Shown piece after piece: positions 18,706 to 28,611 of a stretch of DNA of 64,000 nucleotides. The position numbers and the translations under genes were made by a program. The notes below the pieces were generated by a model, which was given only the letters and a program-made list of their open reading frames with translations, did no database searches and was not told the DNA's origin. Location of the stretch: NCBI RefSeq assembly GCF_000473105.1, contig NZ_KI421498.1, positions 2,822,009-2,886,008 on the forward strand, written 5' to 3'. Position 1 is the stretch's first letter; the number at the start of each line of letters is the position of its first letter. This stretch comes from Phaeobacter inhibens DSM 16374. GTDB taxonomy: Bacteria > Pseudomonadota > Alphaproteobacteria > Rhodobacterales > Rhodobacteraceae.

Positions 18706-19455
18706 ATGGAGATCAAGGGCAAGACAGTTGTGATAACCGGTGCAAGCCGGGGGATCGGGGCCGACGCGGCCCGCGTGTTTGGTGCCGCCGGGGCCAATCT
18801 GGCCTTGCTGGCAAGGAGCAAGGACAGCTTGACAGACCTTGCTCGGGAGATCGGCGGAAACGTGCTGACCTTTGCCTGCGATGTGGCGGACTATCCGGCT
18901 GTCGCTGCGGCTATTGCCGCAACCGAGGCGCAGTTCGGACGGATTGATGTGCTGATCAATAACGCTGGCGTGGTTGATCCGATTGCCCGGCTTGAGGCGG
19001 CTGATCCTGCCGACTGGGCACGGCTGATCGACATCAATGTGAATGGGGTTTTCAACGGAATGCGGGCGGTATTGCCGGGGATGAAGGCCGCCGGTGGTGG
19101 CACGGTGCTGACAGTCAGCTCTGGTGCTGCGCATAGCCCTGTCGAGGGTTGGAGCGCCTATTGCTCCTCCAAGGCCGCAGCCGCGATGCTGACCCGTAGC
19201 CTGCACCATGAAGAGGGCGCCAACGGCATCCGTGCCATGGGGCTGTCGCCGGGCACCGTCGCGACCGAAATGCAGCGTGTGATCAAGGCCAGCGGCGTCA
19301 ATCCGGTCAGCCAACTGGAGTGGTCTGATCATATCCCGGCAGAGTGGCCTGCGCGCGCCTTGTTGTGGATGTGTACCGAGGCGGCAGACGATCTGGTCGG
19401 CACCGAAATTTCGCTACGCGACGAGCGCATCCGCAAGCAGGTCGGCCTGATATGA
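18706..19455 (+). CDS. short-chain dehydrogenase/reductase
   Basis: A 249-residue NAD(P)-dependent SDR. It shows TGASRGIG (11-18) for cofactor binding, NNAG (85-88), and the catalytic pair Tyr152 and Lys156 in AYCSSKAA, with Ser139 in the TVSSGAA strand. The start at 18706 has GGAG nine bases before it. The stop overlaps the enoyl-CoA hydratase start (ATGA), which suggests a shared acyl or hydroxyacyl pathway. The substrate is not predictable. Confidence 0.88.
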   Translation: MEIKGKTVVITGASRGIGADAARVFGAAGANLALLARSKDSLTDLAREIGGNVLTFACDVADYPAVAAAIAATEAQFGRIDVLINNAGVVDPIARLEAADPADWARLIDINVNGVFNGMRAVLPGMKAAGGGTVLTVSSGAAHSPVEGWSAYCSSKAAAAMLTRSLHHEEGANGIRAMGLSPGTVATEMQRVIKASGVNPVSQLEWSDHIPAEWPARALLWMCTEAADDLVGTEISLRDERIRKQVGLI

Positions 19456-20069
19456 TCGACCTTGATATCGCCGAAAACGGGTTGTGGACGGTGACCCTGA
19501 ACCGACCGGACAAGGCGAATGCGCTGACTGCGGCGATGCTCGAGCAGCTCTGTGATATTGCAGAGCGCGCACAAGAGGCTCGCGGGTTAATCATTACCGG
19601 AGTTGGCCGTGTCTTCAGCGCCGGAGCTGATCTAGATGCGGCGCGAGCCGGGTTGGCGACGTCCCCCCTATGGGAGCACCTATCGGGCGCTATCGCTGAT
19701 CTGCCCTGTCTGACGGTGGCTGCACTCAATGGTACTTTGGCCGGTGGAGCAAACGGCATGGCACTTGCCTGCGATTTGCGTATCGCCGTGCCGACGGCGA
19801 AGTTTTTTTATCCGGTGATGAAGCTTGGTTACCGTCCGCAACCCTCCGACGCGCGACGGATGGCAGGGCTAATCGGTCCTGCACGTACCAAGATGATCCT
19901 GGCGGCCGGACAGAAAATCAGCGCTGATGAGGCGCATATCTTCGGGTTGATTGATCGCATTGCCGCTTCTGACGATTTGATGAGAACGGCGCATGATCTA
20001 ATGGCGGATAGCCTCGCGGCGGAGGCGGAGATGGCGCAGGCAATTTTGGCAGATTGCGCCCGAGTATAG
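19452..20069 (+). CDS. enoyl-CoA hydratase/isomerase family protein, short
   Basis: A 205-residue crotonase-fold protein (typical members are about 260). The N-terminal part has LNRPDKANALTAAM; the oxyanion-hole regions are GRVFSAGADLDAA and LNGTLAGGANGMALACD. The chain ends soon after the core, so the C-terminal helices are short, which may affect trimer packing. It is coupled to the SDR gene by an ATGA overlap. A hydratase, isomerase or hydrolase role cannot be separated from the sequence. Confidence 0.82.
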   Translation: MIDLDIAENGLWTVTLNRPDKANALTAAMLEQLCDIAERAQEARGLIITGVGRVFSAGADLDAARAGLATSPLWEHLSGAIADLPCLTVAALNGTLAGGANGMALACDLRIAVPTAKFFYPVMKLGYRPQPSDARRMAGLIGPARTKMILAAGQKISADEAHIFGLIDRIAASDDLMRTAHDLMADSLAAEAEMAQAILADCARV

Positions 20070-20079
20070 CATCTAGGCA

Positions 20080-20388
20080 TCAGCGTTTGCGCCGCCCGCC
20101 CGGCACGCGTGACTGGAAGGAGGGCGGGCGCTTTTGTACCCAAGCGATGAATTTCGCCAACCTTGGATGCTGGCGCAGGGCTTCCATCGTATTGAAGGAC
20201 CGCGCCAGTTCCGCCTCGCTGAGGGCTGCATGGATTTCTTTGTGACAGATATTGTGCAGTAGCACTGTCGGCCCGCCTTTGCCGCCCTTCAGCTTGGGGA
20301 TCAGATGATGCAGGCTTTGGGCGACCTCCGTAGGGATTGGCCGCTGGCACAGTGGGCACGTCGGATCGACATCGGCAGACGGTGACAT
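20080..20388 (-). CDS. small HNH endonuclease-like protein
   Basis: A 102-residue protein that is almost only an HNH domain. It has Cys11 and Cys14 (CPLC), then the LHHLIPK core (His27, His28), GGKGG, Asn46 in LLHNIC and CHKEIH (His49, His53). The HNH metal and catalytic positions look intact. Stand-alone proteins of this size occur widely, but their targets are usually unknown. It is convergent with the enoyl-CoA hydratase (10-base gap) and divergent from the flavoprotein gene. There is no phage context here. Confidence 0.8.
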   Translation of the reverse strand: MSPSADVDPTCPLCQRPIPTEVAQSLHHLIPKLKGGKGGPTVLLHNICHKEIHAALSEAELARSFNTMEALRQHPRLAKFIAWVQKRPPSFQSRVPGGRRKR

Positions 20389-20478
20389 TGGCGCAGTCTC
20401 TCAGTATGGCTGTTTCAACCGTAGGACATGCGCCGGTCATCGCAATCGGCAAGGATAAGTATCTAAGGAACTGTCAAT

Positions 20479-21702
20479 TTGACACATCAACAAGAAAGCT
20501 GGGACGCAGTGGTCGTGGGCGCCGGACCTGCGGGTCTGCGGGCGGCGGAAGAACTGGGAGCCGCGGGTCGCCGCGTGTTGGTTGTTGATGCGAAGCCTTC
20601 CGTTGCACGAAAATTCCTGATGGCTGGGAAATCCGGCCTGAACCTGACGAAGGATGAGGCCCGCGCAACCCTGCTCAGCCACTACGGCGAAGCCGCGGAC
20701 TGGTTGGCACCGATGATTGCAGACTGCGATGCGGCAGAGGTAATGGCCTGGGCGACAGGGCTGGGCAGCACCCTGTTCACCGGCACTACTGGACGGGTTT
20801 TCCCCCGCGAAATGAAGGCCTCACCGCTGCTGCGGGCTTGGCTGGCCCGTCTGGATGGCTACGGCGTTGAACGGCGCACCCGCTGGCGTTGGCAGGGCTG
20901 GAACGGCGAGGCCTTGCAGTTTGAGACACCGGATGGTCCTCATGTGATCACAGCGGGGGTTACAGTGTTGGCAATGGGCGGCGCCAGCTGGGCGCGGCTC
21001 GGCTCTGACGGGGCATGGGCCGCAACTCTGGCGGAGGAGGACGTGCCGCTGGCGCCCTTTCAACCGGCCAATGCAGGGTTACTGGTCGACTGGTCCGACC
21101 ACATGGCACCACATTTCGGGGCGCCGCTGAAGGGGATCGCGCTGCAGGCGGGATCAATCCGGTCGCGGGGCGAGGCAGTCATCTCCAGACAAGGCCTGGA
21201 AGGGGGTGGCGTATACATGATCTGCGCCGCTGTCCGGGAGGGGGCTGAGCTATACATGGATCTGTTGCCGGATCTGTCACATGAGCAGGTCGCCGCGCGC
21301 TTGGCGCGCCCACGGGGGAAATCCAGTCTCTCGACCTATCTGCGAAAGGCGACAAAACTGGCACCATCGCGACTGGCGATCTTGCAGGAATTTGCCCGCC
21401 CGCTCCCGGTTGAGCCAGCAGCACTGGCGCGGCTGCTGAAGGCAGTGCCGATCCGACATCGGGGGCTGCGGCCGCTGGATGAAGCGATCTCCACGGCGGG
21501 CGGTGTTCTGGCAGAAGCGGTCGATGGCGGGTTGATGCTTCACAGGCGCCAGGGCGTGTTCTGCGCCGGAGAAATGTTGGACTGGGAAGCACCGACCGGT
21601 GGGTATCTGCTGACCGCATGCCTTGCGACCGGGCGCTGGGCGGGGCGGTCAGCAGTTCGATATCTGGCGGGTGACTACGTGATCGACGCTGCTACCGCCT
21701 GA
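20479..21702 (+). CDS. HI0933-like FAD-dependent flavoprotein (TIGR03862-type)
   Basis: A 407-residue NAD(P)/FAD oxidoreductase. The Rossmann motif is VVGAGPAGLRAAEELG at the N-terminus, followed by the family signature RKFLMAGKSGLNLTKDE and a late FAD contact region FCAGEMLDWEAPTGGYLL. Translation almost certainly begins at TTG (20479): AAGGAA lies eight bases upstream, and no ATG or GTG could keep the dinucleotide fold. The 3' end overlaps the convergent GST gene by 28 bases. The substrate is unknown. Confidence 0.85.
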   Translation: MTHQQESWDAVVVGAGPAGLRAAEELGAAGRRVLVVDAKPSVARKFLMAGKSGLNLTKDEARATLLSHYGEAADWLAPMIADCDAAEVMAWATGLGSTLFTGTTGRVFPREMKASPLLRAWLARLDGYGVERRTRWRWQGWNGEALQFETPDGPHVITAGVTVLAMGGASWARLGSDGAWAATLAEEDVPLAPFQPANAGLLVDWSDHMAPHFGAPLKGIALQAGSIRSRGEAVISRQGLEGGGVYMICAAVREGAELYMDLLPDLSHEQVAARLARPRGKSSLSTYLRKATKLAPSRLAILQEFARPLPVEPAALARLLKAVPIRHRGLRPLDEAISTAGGVLAEAVDGGLMLHRRQGVFCAGEMLDWEAPTGGYLLTACLATGRWAGRSAVRYLAGDYVIDAATA

Positions 21703-22265
21703 AACGCGGGACGTGCGCGCATGCGCTTGCTATAGGCCAGAAGGACGTCGCTCTCGATTGGGAACTTGGCGCTATAGGCCCAGTTCAGGCAATGGGTGCA
21801 GATGATGTCGGGAATGGTGAACTCTTCGCCCATCAGAAACGGGCCGGTCATGCAGGGTTCCAGCTGCGCCAGATTGCGGGAAAACTCCCACTTCAGGCTG
21901 TCTTTCACCTCAGGCACACGCTTATCCTCGGGCAGGATGAAACTGTGGCGCGCGCCGGTCCACAACACCGCGTCCAGCTCATCCAGCAGACGATTCGTCA
22001 TCGCGTCCTGTTTGGCCCGGGCGAGTGTGCCTGCGGGGGCGGTCAGCTTGCCGTGTTTATCAGCAAGATAGGTGATGATGGCGGTCGAATCGGTGATCAC
22101 ATCCTCACCATCCTTGAACACTGGCACCTTCCCTGAAGCGTTGAGGGCGACGACCTCTTCGCTCTGCGGCAGGGCAGGGTTCAGCTCATAGGATTGGCCC
22201 AGCTCCTCAAGCGCCCAAAGAACACGATAGCTGCGCGTCAGTTGCTTGCCGATAACGGTGTACAT
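21675..22265 (-). CDS. glutathione S-transferase family protein
   Basis: A 196-residue protein with an N-terminal thioredoxin-like domain (TVIGKQLTRSYRVLWALEELG, GKVPVFKDG, DSTAIITYLADKHG with the glutathione gamma-glutamyl binding Asp-Ser) and an all-helical C-terminal domain. GGGAG precedes the ATG at 22265. It is probably involved in detoxification. The 3' end overlaps the flavoprotein gene by 28 bases. Confidence 0.88.
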   Translation of the reverse strand: MYTVIGKQLTRSYRVLWALEELGQSYELNPALPQSEEVVALNASGKVPVFKDGEDVITDSTAIITYLADKHGKLTAPAGTLARAKQDAMTNRLLDELDAVLWTGARHSFILPEDKRVPEVKDSLKWEFSRNLAQLEPCMTGPFLMGEEFTIPDIICTHCLNWAYSAKFPIESDVLLAYSKRMRARPAFQAVAASIT

Positions 22266-22383
22266 TGTGAAATCTCCCTGCGGTTTATGCCCGGAACGGA
22301 ACCGGGTTCCCGCTATGAGGTCAAGCCATGCTCAAGCAGCAGTGATAGGAACGCAACGTCGGTGCAGATCTGCCGGTCGTGGG

Positions 22384-23412
22384 CTACCCCACCCGGCTGA
22401 GGCGGGCCAGCTGGATCAACGCCCGTTCCATCAGGGCAAGCGCCGGAGCGGTTTGCCCTGCCGAGCGCAGCTGAAGATCGGTGTCCGTCAGCAAGGTGAG
22501 CGCGGTTTCAAGCTTGAACGCACCCCAGCTCTGGGCCTGTCGCAGCAGCCTTTCACGGCGCTTGCCATAGGCCGGCGGGCGCAGTCGCCCGATACCCTGC
22601 GCCGGACCGCCAGGATCAGAGGCAATGGTGTAAAGCGTGCGAAAATGGCGGGTTGCCCCGATACAGAGTGTCACCGCGTTGGTGCCCTGCGCCTGCAACC
22701 GCCCCATCAGCGGGCCGATTTCTGCGCCGCGCCCTTCGGCCACGATATTGAGCATGTCGTCGACTGCCGCTTCGGTCGATTGCGGGGCGATGGCCTGAAT
22801 ATCGTCAAGCGTCAGCGGGGTGCTGTCCTCGTATTTGTACAGCGCCAGTTTCTCCACCATGCGGGAAAAATCGCCGGGACCGATCTCATTGGCGATATCA
22901 ACCAGCGCAGACATGCTGTCCCCTGGCACATCACGAATACGGGCCGTACCCAGAATGCGCTCGATTTCACCGCGTGACGGAGGATCGTCATAGATACCGG
23001 TCGCATAGGCGTTGCGGTGCCCCTCAAAGGCCTTGCGCAGCTTTGAGGTTGCTTTCAATTGCCCTGCGGTCACGATGATCTGGGCATCACCTTGTTGCCA
23101 GGCCTCAAGCGCGGCAATCACGGCAGGGGCGGCAGTGTCATTGGCGTCTTCGACAAACACGGCACGGATGCCGGGGAAAAAACCCACGGCCTTGACCGCA
23201 TCCATCAGCAACGCAGGATCCTTGCGCAGGTCAGCTGCGGGCATCCGGGTCAGGCGCATTTCTTCTTCGGCGGTGGGGCCAAGTAGCGCCGCCAGCATTT
23301 GCTGACGTTTCAATGAGACGCGCATGGCATCGGGACCGTAGATCAAAAAGCCGGTCTTGCCCGGATCCGGTTTGGCGAAGTATCCATCCGCCTCGCGCGG
23401 GCTCAGTTTCAT
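22384..23412 (-). CDS. holA: DNA polymerase III subunit delta
   Basis: The clamp-loader delta subunit, 342 residues. The N-terminal motif FLIYGPDAMRVSLKRQQM resembles the HolA opening. The middle has VFVEDANDTAAPAVIAALEAW and LIVTAGQLKATSKLRKAFE, and the C-terminal helical domain ends ALALMERALIQLARLSRVG. It starts within the stop of lptE (ATGA), completing the leuS-lptE-holA operon, a conserved proteobacterial arrangement. Confidence 0.92.
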   Translation of the reverse strand: MKLSPREADGYFAKPDPGKTGFLIYGPDAMRVSLKRQQMLAALLGPTAEEEMRLTRMPAADLRKDPALLMDAVKAVGFFPGIRAVFVEDANDTAAPAVIAALEAWQQGDAQIIVTAGQLKATSKLRKAFEGHRNAYATGIYDDPPSRGEIERILGTARIRDVPGDSMSALVDIANEIGPGDFSRMVEKLALYKYEDSTPLTLDDIQAIAPQSTEAAVDDMLNIVAEGRGAEIGPLMGRLQAQGTNAVTLCIGATRHFRTLYTIASDPGGPAQGIGRLRPPAYGKRRERLLRQAQSWGAFKLETALTLLTDTDLQLRSAGQTAPALALMERALIQLARLSRVG

Positions 23413-23951
23413 TTTGGGGGAGCCGAAAGCTGTTCACTGCTGGAGGTGGCAAGATCCGCAGTGCTCAGCAGCTCAGTGGTGATCTGATCTGCGAGGATAA
23501 CCATCAGGCGTCGATGGGCATCACGCTCCCCGGCAAGCGTTTCAACTGTAGTGCCTGTGGCGGAATAGCCGGTGAAATTCTCAACATCGCCACTGGCAAC
23601 AATGACGCCATCGGATTGCCGGGTCAGCACATAGGCTGCCTGCCCAACGATCGAATAGCGGGTGATTTCATTGTCGGCGGTAATGGCCTGCCCTTCGCTT
23701 TGGGTGCGCAGTTTCAGATCGAGGGCATAGTCTGCACCATTCCCGCGCCCCAATCGGGTTTCGAGATTTTGAACCAGAAAATAGGCATCGGTATCATCGG
23801 TCGCCCCGATCGTTTCCGGGGCCTGAACCGTCACCACACCATAAAGCGCCGACCCGGTGCCCCCCGGGGCATAGACGGGAGTGAAGCCGCAGGCTGCCGC
23901 CAGCAAGGCTGCAGCCACGGCAACCGGATATTTCAGGTTAAGCCACGACAT
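23409..23951 (-). CDS. lptE: LPS-assembly lipoprotein LptE
   Basis: A 180-residue outer-membrane lipoprotein that plugs and supports LptD during LPS insertion. The N-terminus is a lipoprotein signal with lipobox LAAAC (Cys21), followed by [10 protein letters not shown], a hallmark of alphaproteobacterial LptE. The gene overlaps leuS by 14 bases and holA by four. Such coupling between leuS, lptE and holA is common and supports the call despite low sequence conservation in the family. Confidence 0.88.
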   Translation of the reverse strand: MSWLNLKYPVAVAAALLAAACGFTPVYAPGGTGSALYGVVTVQAPETIGATDDTDAYFLVQNLETRLGRGNGADYALDLKLRTQSEGQAITADNEITRYSIVGQAAYVLTRQSDGVIVASGDVENFTGYSATGTTVETLAGERDAHRRLMVILADQITTELLSTADLATSSSEQLSAPPK

Positions 23952-26685
23952 TCACAATCCGACCTGGCACAACGATTACCTTTTTCGGGGCGCTGCCATT
24001 CAGCGCCTTTTGTACAGCTTCATGCGCGAGGGCGATTTTTTCAACCTCATCCTTGGCCAGATCTTTGGCCACGGTGATCTCGCCCCGGCGTTTGCCGTTG
24101 ATTTGGATCGGCAGAGTGACGCTGTCTTCAACCAGCATCGATTCGTCCGCCACCGGCCAGGGGGCGGTCGCGCAAAGGCCTTCGCCGCCCTGATGGTTCC
24201 AGATGTCCTCCGCCAGATGCGGCGTCATGGGCGACATCAGCTGGGCCAGCGTCATGATCGCCTGTTTCTGGGCCGCGGTGCCGGCCTTCGATTTCGCCAG
24301 TGTGTTGGTGAAACTGTAGAGCTTGGCAATTGCCGCATTGAAGCCGAAGGTTTCGATGCTGAGGGTGACATCGCGGATCGCCTTGTGCATTTCGCGCAGC
24401 AGATCCTCACCACCATTGCCGCTGGCGCCGGGGTCCATTTCACCAATGCGATCACAGAGGTTCCAGACGCGGTTCAGGTGCTTATGTGCGGCCTCAGCCC
24501 CGGAAGCCGTCCATTCCACATCGCGTTCCGGAGGCGAATCGGAGAGCACAAACCAGCGTGCCGTATCTGCGCCGTAGGATGAGATGATGTGCAGTGGATC
24601 GACGACGTTGTTTTTCGACTTCGACATTTTGGCCGAGGGGATGACTTTGACCGCTTCACCAGTCTCTTTGACCACGGTCGCGCCATCCCGTTCCTCGACT
24701 TCCTCAGGGTAGTGATAGATCGGGCGGTCGTTTTCAGTGCGTCGCTCTGCGTTCTCATAGATGGCGTGGGTCACCATGCCTTGCGTGAACAGCGCATCAA
24801 ATGGCTCGATGGCCTTCTCCGGCAGGTGGCCACAGATCTGCATCGCGCGGGCAAAGAAGCGCGAATAGAGCAGGTGGAGAATCGCGTGTTCGACGCCGCC
24901 GATATACTGATCGACGTTCATCCAGTACTCGGCGTCTTCCATCCGGGTCGGCGTATCCGCGTCCGGCGCGGTGAAACGGGCGAAATACCAAGACGAATCG
25001 ACGAATGTGTCCATCGTGTCGGTTTCGCGTTGCGCCGGCTTGCCGCAGGCGGGGCAGGCACAGTTGCGCCAGCTGGGGTGACGGTCCAGCGGATTACCCG
25101 GCACCGAGAAATCAATCGCCTTGCCGTCTTCGTCATATGGCAGTGCGATTGGCAGGTTTTCTTTCTTCTCAGGCACCACGCCGCAGTCCGGGCAATGCAC
25201 CACGGGGATTGGACAGCCCCAATAGCGCTGGCGGGACAGACCCCAGTCGCGCAGGCGGAATTTGGTGACGCCTTCGCCCCAGCCCTCCGCTTCGGCCTTG
25301 TCGACGGCGGCGTTGATCGCCTCTTCCCCAGTAGCCTCAGTCAGTCCGGCAAAATGGTTGACCCAGCTAACCTTTTCGGTCTTTGGGGGCACGTACGCAA
25401 TGCGTCCGATGCCCCACGCGATTTGTTTGCTGAGACAATCTCCGTCTGCATTAAACGTGTGAGGCAAAGCAAATGCTTCATTATCGTGGAGCGAGAAACT
25501 TTCCGGCTTCCCTGTCACATCATCATAACAGGGCCAATACTCTTTCGGTATATCGCAATTAAACTTGTCCACGATCAGAACATCGTCGTCCAAGTATGAT
25601 GGCGTGAAGATTGGAATCACCGGTAGGTCATATTTACGGCAGAAATCCAGGTCGCGCTGATCATGGGCCGGGCAGGCAAAGATCGCGCCGGTTCCATAAT
25701 CCATCAGAATGAAGTTGGCGATCCAGACCGGCAGCTCCCAGTCCGGGTTTAGCGGATGTTTGACGCGGATGCCGGTGTCATAACCCAGCTTCTCAGCGGT
25801 TTCGATGGCTTCTTCGGTCGTGCCGCCTTTGCGGCACTCGGCAACAAATGCTGCAACCTCTGCCGATTCGGCTTCCAGCGCCTTTGCAATCGGGTGGTCG
25901 GGAGAAATGCCGACAAAGGACGCACCGTTCAGAGTGTCGGGACGGGTTGTATAGACCTCAATCGGGTCACCACCATCAGTGCGGACAAAGCTGAACTGAA
26001 GGCCGCGGGATTTGCCGATCCAGTTTTCCTGCATCAGGCGCACCTTGGCGGGCCAGTTCTCCAATGTATCTAGCGCGGTCAGCAGCTCATCCGAATAGCC
26101 GGAGATCTTAAAGAACCACTGCGTCAGCTCGCGGCGCTCAACAAGTGCACCGGACCGCCAGCCACGACCGCCTTCGACCTGCTCATTTGCCAGCACGGTC
26201 ATATCGACCGGATCCCAGTTCACCACAGCGTTCTTGCGGTAGACCAAACCCTTTTCAAGGAAGTCGAGGAACAGCGCCTGTTGCTGGCCGTAGTAGGATT
26301 CGTCACAGGTGGCGAACATCCGCGACCAGTCCAGCGACAGCCCCAGCGGTTTCATCTGTTCGACCATCGTGTCGATATTGGCGTAGGTCCAGTCCTTAGG
26401 GTGGCCGCCGCTCGCCATCGCGGCGTTTTCAGCGGGCATACCAAAGGCATCAAACCCCATAGGGTGCAGAACACTATGCCCGGTTGAAAGCTTATAGCGA
26501 GCAATTACATCACCCATCGTGTAGTTGCGTACATGCCCCATGTGCAGCTTGCCCGACGGGTAGGGGAACATCTCCAGCACATAGTACTTGGGTTTGTCGG
26601 CGGAGCGTTTCGCCTGAAAAATCCCGGTCTTTTCCCAGGCATCCTGCCAGCGCGCTTCGATTTCCGGGGCAACATAACGGGGCAT
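23938..26685 (-). CDS. leuS: leucyl-tRNA synthetase with enlarged editing domain
   Basis: This class I synthetase charges tRNA-Leu. The HIGH motif is KLHMGHVRN near residue 46-54, and KMSKS is at about 687. A zinc-type knuckle is present (CPDCG and CACPACG). At 915 residues it is about 50 longer than usual. The extra length falls right after [10 protein letters not shown] in the CP1 editing domain, at residues about 360-429, a stretch with lower GC than its surroundings. ATG at 26685 has AAGGA ten bases upstream. It is first in the operon with lptE and holA. Confidence 0.95.
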   Translation of the reverse strand: MPRYVAPEIEARWQDAWEKTGIFQAKRSADKPKYYVLEMFPYPSGKLHMGHVRNYTMGDVIARYKLSTGHSVLHPMGFDAFGMPAENAAMASGGHPKDWTYANIDTMVEQMKPLGLSLDWSRMFATCDESYYGQQQALFLDFLEKGLVYRKNAVVNWDPVDMTVLANEQVEGGRGWRSGALVERRELTQWFFKISGYSDELLTALDTLENWPAKVRLMQENWIGKSRGLQFSFVRTDGGDPIEVYTTRPDTLNGASFVGISPDHPIAKALEAESAEVAAFVAECRKGGTTEEAIETAEKLGYDTGIRVKHPLNPDWELPVWIANFILMDYGTGAIFACPAHDQRDLDFCRKYDLPVIPIFTPSYLDDDVLIVDKFNCDIPKEYWPCYDDVTGKPESFSLHDNEAFALPHTFNADGDCLSKQIAWGIGRIAYVPPKTEKVSWVNHFAGLTEATGEEAINAAVDKAEAEGWGEGVTKFRLRDWGLSRQRYWGCPIPVVHCPDCGVVPEKKENLPIALPYDEDGKAIDFSVPGNPLDRHPSWRNCACPACGKPAQRETDTMDTFVDSSWYFARFTAPDADTPTRMEDAEYWMNVDQYIGGVEHAILHLLYSRFFARAMQICGHLPEKAIEPFDALFTQGMVTHAIYENAERRTENDRPIYHYPEEVEERDGATVVKETGEAVKVIPSAKMSKSKNNVVDPLHIISSYGADTARWFVLSDSPPERDVEWTASGAEAAHKHLNRVWNLCDRIGEMDPGASGNGGEDLLREMHKAIRDVTLSIETFGFNAAIAKLYSFTNTLAKSKAGTAAQKQAIMTLAQLMSPMTPHLAEDIWNHQGGEGLCATAPWPVADESMLVEDSVTLPIQINGKRRGEITVAKDLAKDEVEKIALAHEAVQKALNGSAPKKVIVVPGRIVNVVA
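25399..25608 (-). other. low-GC insertion in LeuRS CP1 editing domain
   Basis: This stretch encodes roughly residues 360-429 of LeuRS, including [16 protein letters not shown] and [15 protein letters not shown]. By hand count, 81 of 180 bases at 25441-25620 are G or C (45%), against 41 of 60 (68%) at 25201-25260. The reading frame is intact. From memory, E. coli LeuRS has no comparable block here. Confidence 0.55.
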
Positions 26686-26705
26686 CAAAACAGTCCTTCG
26701 TAGAT

Positions 26706-26731
26706 AAAAACGCCAGGTTTGGGGCCTGGCG
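26706..26731 (-). terminator. Rho-independent terminator upstream of leuS
   Basis: On the minus strand, CGCCAGG pairs with CCTGGCG around a seven-base loop, followed by TTTTT (26706-26710). It lies 59 bases after the DUF3576 stop and separates that gene from leuS. Confidence 0.9.
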
Positions 26732-26789
26732 CTTGTGATAGTGATGTTTGCCCGCCTGTTCCAGAGGGCAGAAGAGGGGATGCGTCGCG

Positions 26790-27278
26790 TCAGAGTTTGC
26801 GATCAGCAATCCGAAGCTGTCGCGCCCGTGAGAGAATCGCATCCTCAATCGCGCGTGCGGTGCTGGCGCTGACGGGACCATTGCGGGTCTGCAGCGAGAC
26901 ATTCAGCGAGCGGGCATCCAGTGCGGGATCCTTGATATGAACCGTAGCGCGATAGGCGCGCCCGCCACCCGGGGGAGTACCGTAGCCTGTGACTATCACC
27001 CCGGTGTATGGCTCGACCGTTTGCAGCGGCAGGAAGTCGAGCACATCCAGCGTTGCGGTCCAGAGGTAACGGTTCACCTGAACAATCTGCTCCGCCTTCG
27101 TCGGTTTGAAGGCATCCCAGATTGTTGTGCCTTCTATATTCTCGGGGTCTCGCGGGTTGCCGCCAATGACATTGTCGTTGTAGGTCGACGGGCCGCCGCG
27201 GTTCTTGCCGCCGAACGCGCCACAGCTGGCTGTGACAGCCAGAAGCGAGATGAGTCCAAGTTTCGTGAGCCAGCGCAT
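26790..27278 (-). CDS. DUF3576 lipoprotein
   Basis: A 162-residue protein with lipoprotein signal [19 protein letters not shown] (lipid-modified Cys19), then the DUF3576 core: [40 protein letters not shown], and [18 protein letters not shown]. The family occurs widely in alphaproteobacteria as a putative outer-membrane lipoprotein of unknown role. The ATG at 27278 was preferred over an upstream TTG. A terminator follows, so the gene is monocistronic upstream of leuS. Confidence 0.85.
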   Translation of the reverse strand: MRWLTKLGLISLLAVTASCGAFGGKNRGGPSTYNDNVIGGNPRDPENIEGTTIWDAFKPTKAEQIVQVNRYLWTATLDVLDFLPLQTVEPYTGVIVTGYGTPPGGGRAYRATVHIKDPALDARSLNVSLQTRNGPVSASTARAIEDAILSRARQLRIADRKL

Positions 27279-27558
27279 GATGGGCAAGATCCGTTGCTAT
27301 TCCGGTTGCGGACTAGTCCTAGCCAAGCGATAGGGCGGCAACAAGCCTATTCTTTAATAGACTCTCTCTGTGCGAAGCCGTTGATGCCGTTGGGGTTAAG
27401 ATACTGTGACATGGTTGCATCAACTTCGGGCCGAAAGGTTTTGCGGTCTGCGCCCAAGCTTGCGCAACCACCCCAAAAAGAGCGAAACGGATTGCGTACT
27501 CAGACTTGTGCCACTCAGCGCCTGTTTGAGCTTGGACATTTAAACCCGAGGGAAAAAC

Positions 27559-28500
27559 ATGAAAAAGATTCTCTTCGCTTCGACTGCGCTGGTCGCCACC
27601 GCTGGTGTTGCAGCAGCAGACGTTTCGTTCGGTGGCTACGGCCGCTTTGGTGTTGGTTACGTTGAAGACCGCACCGTTGGTGGTACTTCCGACACCGTGA
27701 TCGTCAGCCGCTTCCGTATGAACATCGACGCATCCGCTGAAACCGACGCAGGCGTGAAATTCTCCGCTCGCGTTCGTATGCAGGCTGACGAAGATGCTGC
27801 TTCCGGCGAAGCAAACGCAGCTGGCCTGAACGGCGCGCGTTTCTCGGTTGAGTACGGCGGTCTGCGTGTTGACGTAGGCAACGTTGCTGGCGCAATCGAC
27901 AACCTGCCCAACTACTACGGCAACGAGCCGGGCCTGGAAACATTCATGGGCCAGTACTCCGGTGCTGACTATGACTTCATCGGCTACTCTTCCGGTGGCG
28001 CAGGCGTAAACGGTGTATATGCACGTTACGCTGTTGGTGACTTCGCTGTTGCAGCTGCTTACGACCAGGCAGCAAACGGCGCAGACGGCGACCGTTTCGA
28101 CATCCACGCTGCTTACACCTTTGGTAACATCACTGCCGCTCTGGCATATGGTGAAACCGACAACGGTGCAGCTGCAGACTTCGACATGACTGTCCTGACC
28201 CTCGGCGGTTCCTGGGGTGCATTCTCCGGTACTCTGATTGTTGGTGACGAATCCGTTGCAGCAGTCAACGAATCCGACACCTTCTACGGTATCTCCGCAG
28301 CTTACGACGTAAGCTCCGCAACCACCCTGACCTTCGCTTACGGCGACGGCTCCGGCGACGGCGACACCCGCAACATCGGTCTGGGCGTAATCCACGACCT
28401 GGGCGGCGGCGTCTCCCTGCGTGGCGGTATCGGCGAAAGCAAAACCGGCAACGCCGACGGCCAGATGCGTGCCGACTTCGGTGCTCAGTTCAGCTTCTAA
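27559..28500 (+). CDS. outer-membrane porin
   Basis: A 313-residue general porin. A signal peptide (MKKILFASTALVATAGVAAA) is followed by alternating beta strands ending in the Phe-terminated AQFSF that marks Omp insertion signals. Codon use is strongly biased towards a restricted set, which fits very high expression. GAGGG lies just before the ATG. A 280-base leader precedes it, and a terminator follows. The bias also produces a long open frame on the opposite strand, which I treat as an artefact. Confidence 0.9.
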   Translation: MKKILFASTALVATAGVAAADVSFGGYGRFGVGYVEDRTVGGTSDTVIVSRFRMNIDASAETDAGVKFSARVRMQADEDAASGEANAAGLNGARFSVEYGGLRVDVGNVAGAIDNLPNYYGNEPGLETFMGQYSGADYDFIGYSSGGAGVNGVYARYAVGDFAVAAAYDQAANGADGDRFDIHAAYTFGNITAALAYGETDNGAAADFDMTVLTLGGSWGAFSGTLIVGDESVAAVNESDTFYGISAAYDVSSATTLTFAYGDGSGDGDTRNIGLGVIHDLGGGVSLRGGIGESKTGNADGQMRADFGAQFSF

Positions 28501-28526
28501 GCTGACCTGAACCACTACGGTTCTTG

Positions 28527-28559
28527 GGGCGGGCTCTTGCGAGCTCGCCCTTTTCTTTT
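28527..28559 (+). terminator. Rho-independent terminator after porin
   Basis: The stem GGGCGGGCTC/GAGCTCGCCC (one mismatched position) with loop TTGC is followed by TTTTCTTTT, 27 bases after the porin stop. Confidence 0.85.
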
Positions 28560-28611
28560 GGGCAGAAACCGTGTTTGTCTGCGTCAACATCTGACCAGAG
28601 TGAGACCGCCC

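Noticed and set aside
19829-20452. 207-residue minus-strand frame over the enoyl-CoA hydratase 3' end
   Set aside because: Composition is typical of an antisense shadow, and the HNH gene in another frame explains the region.
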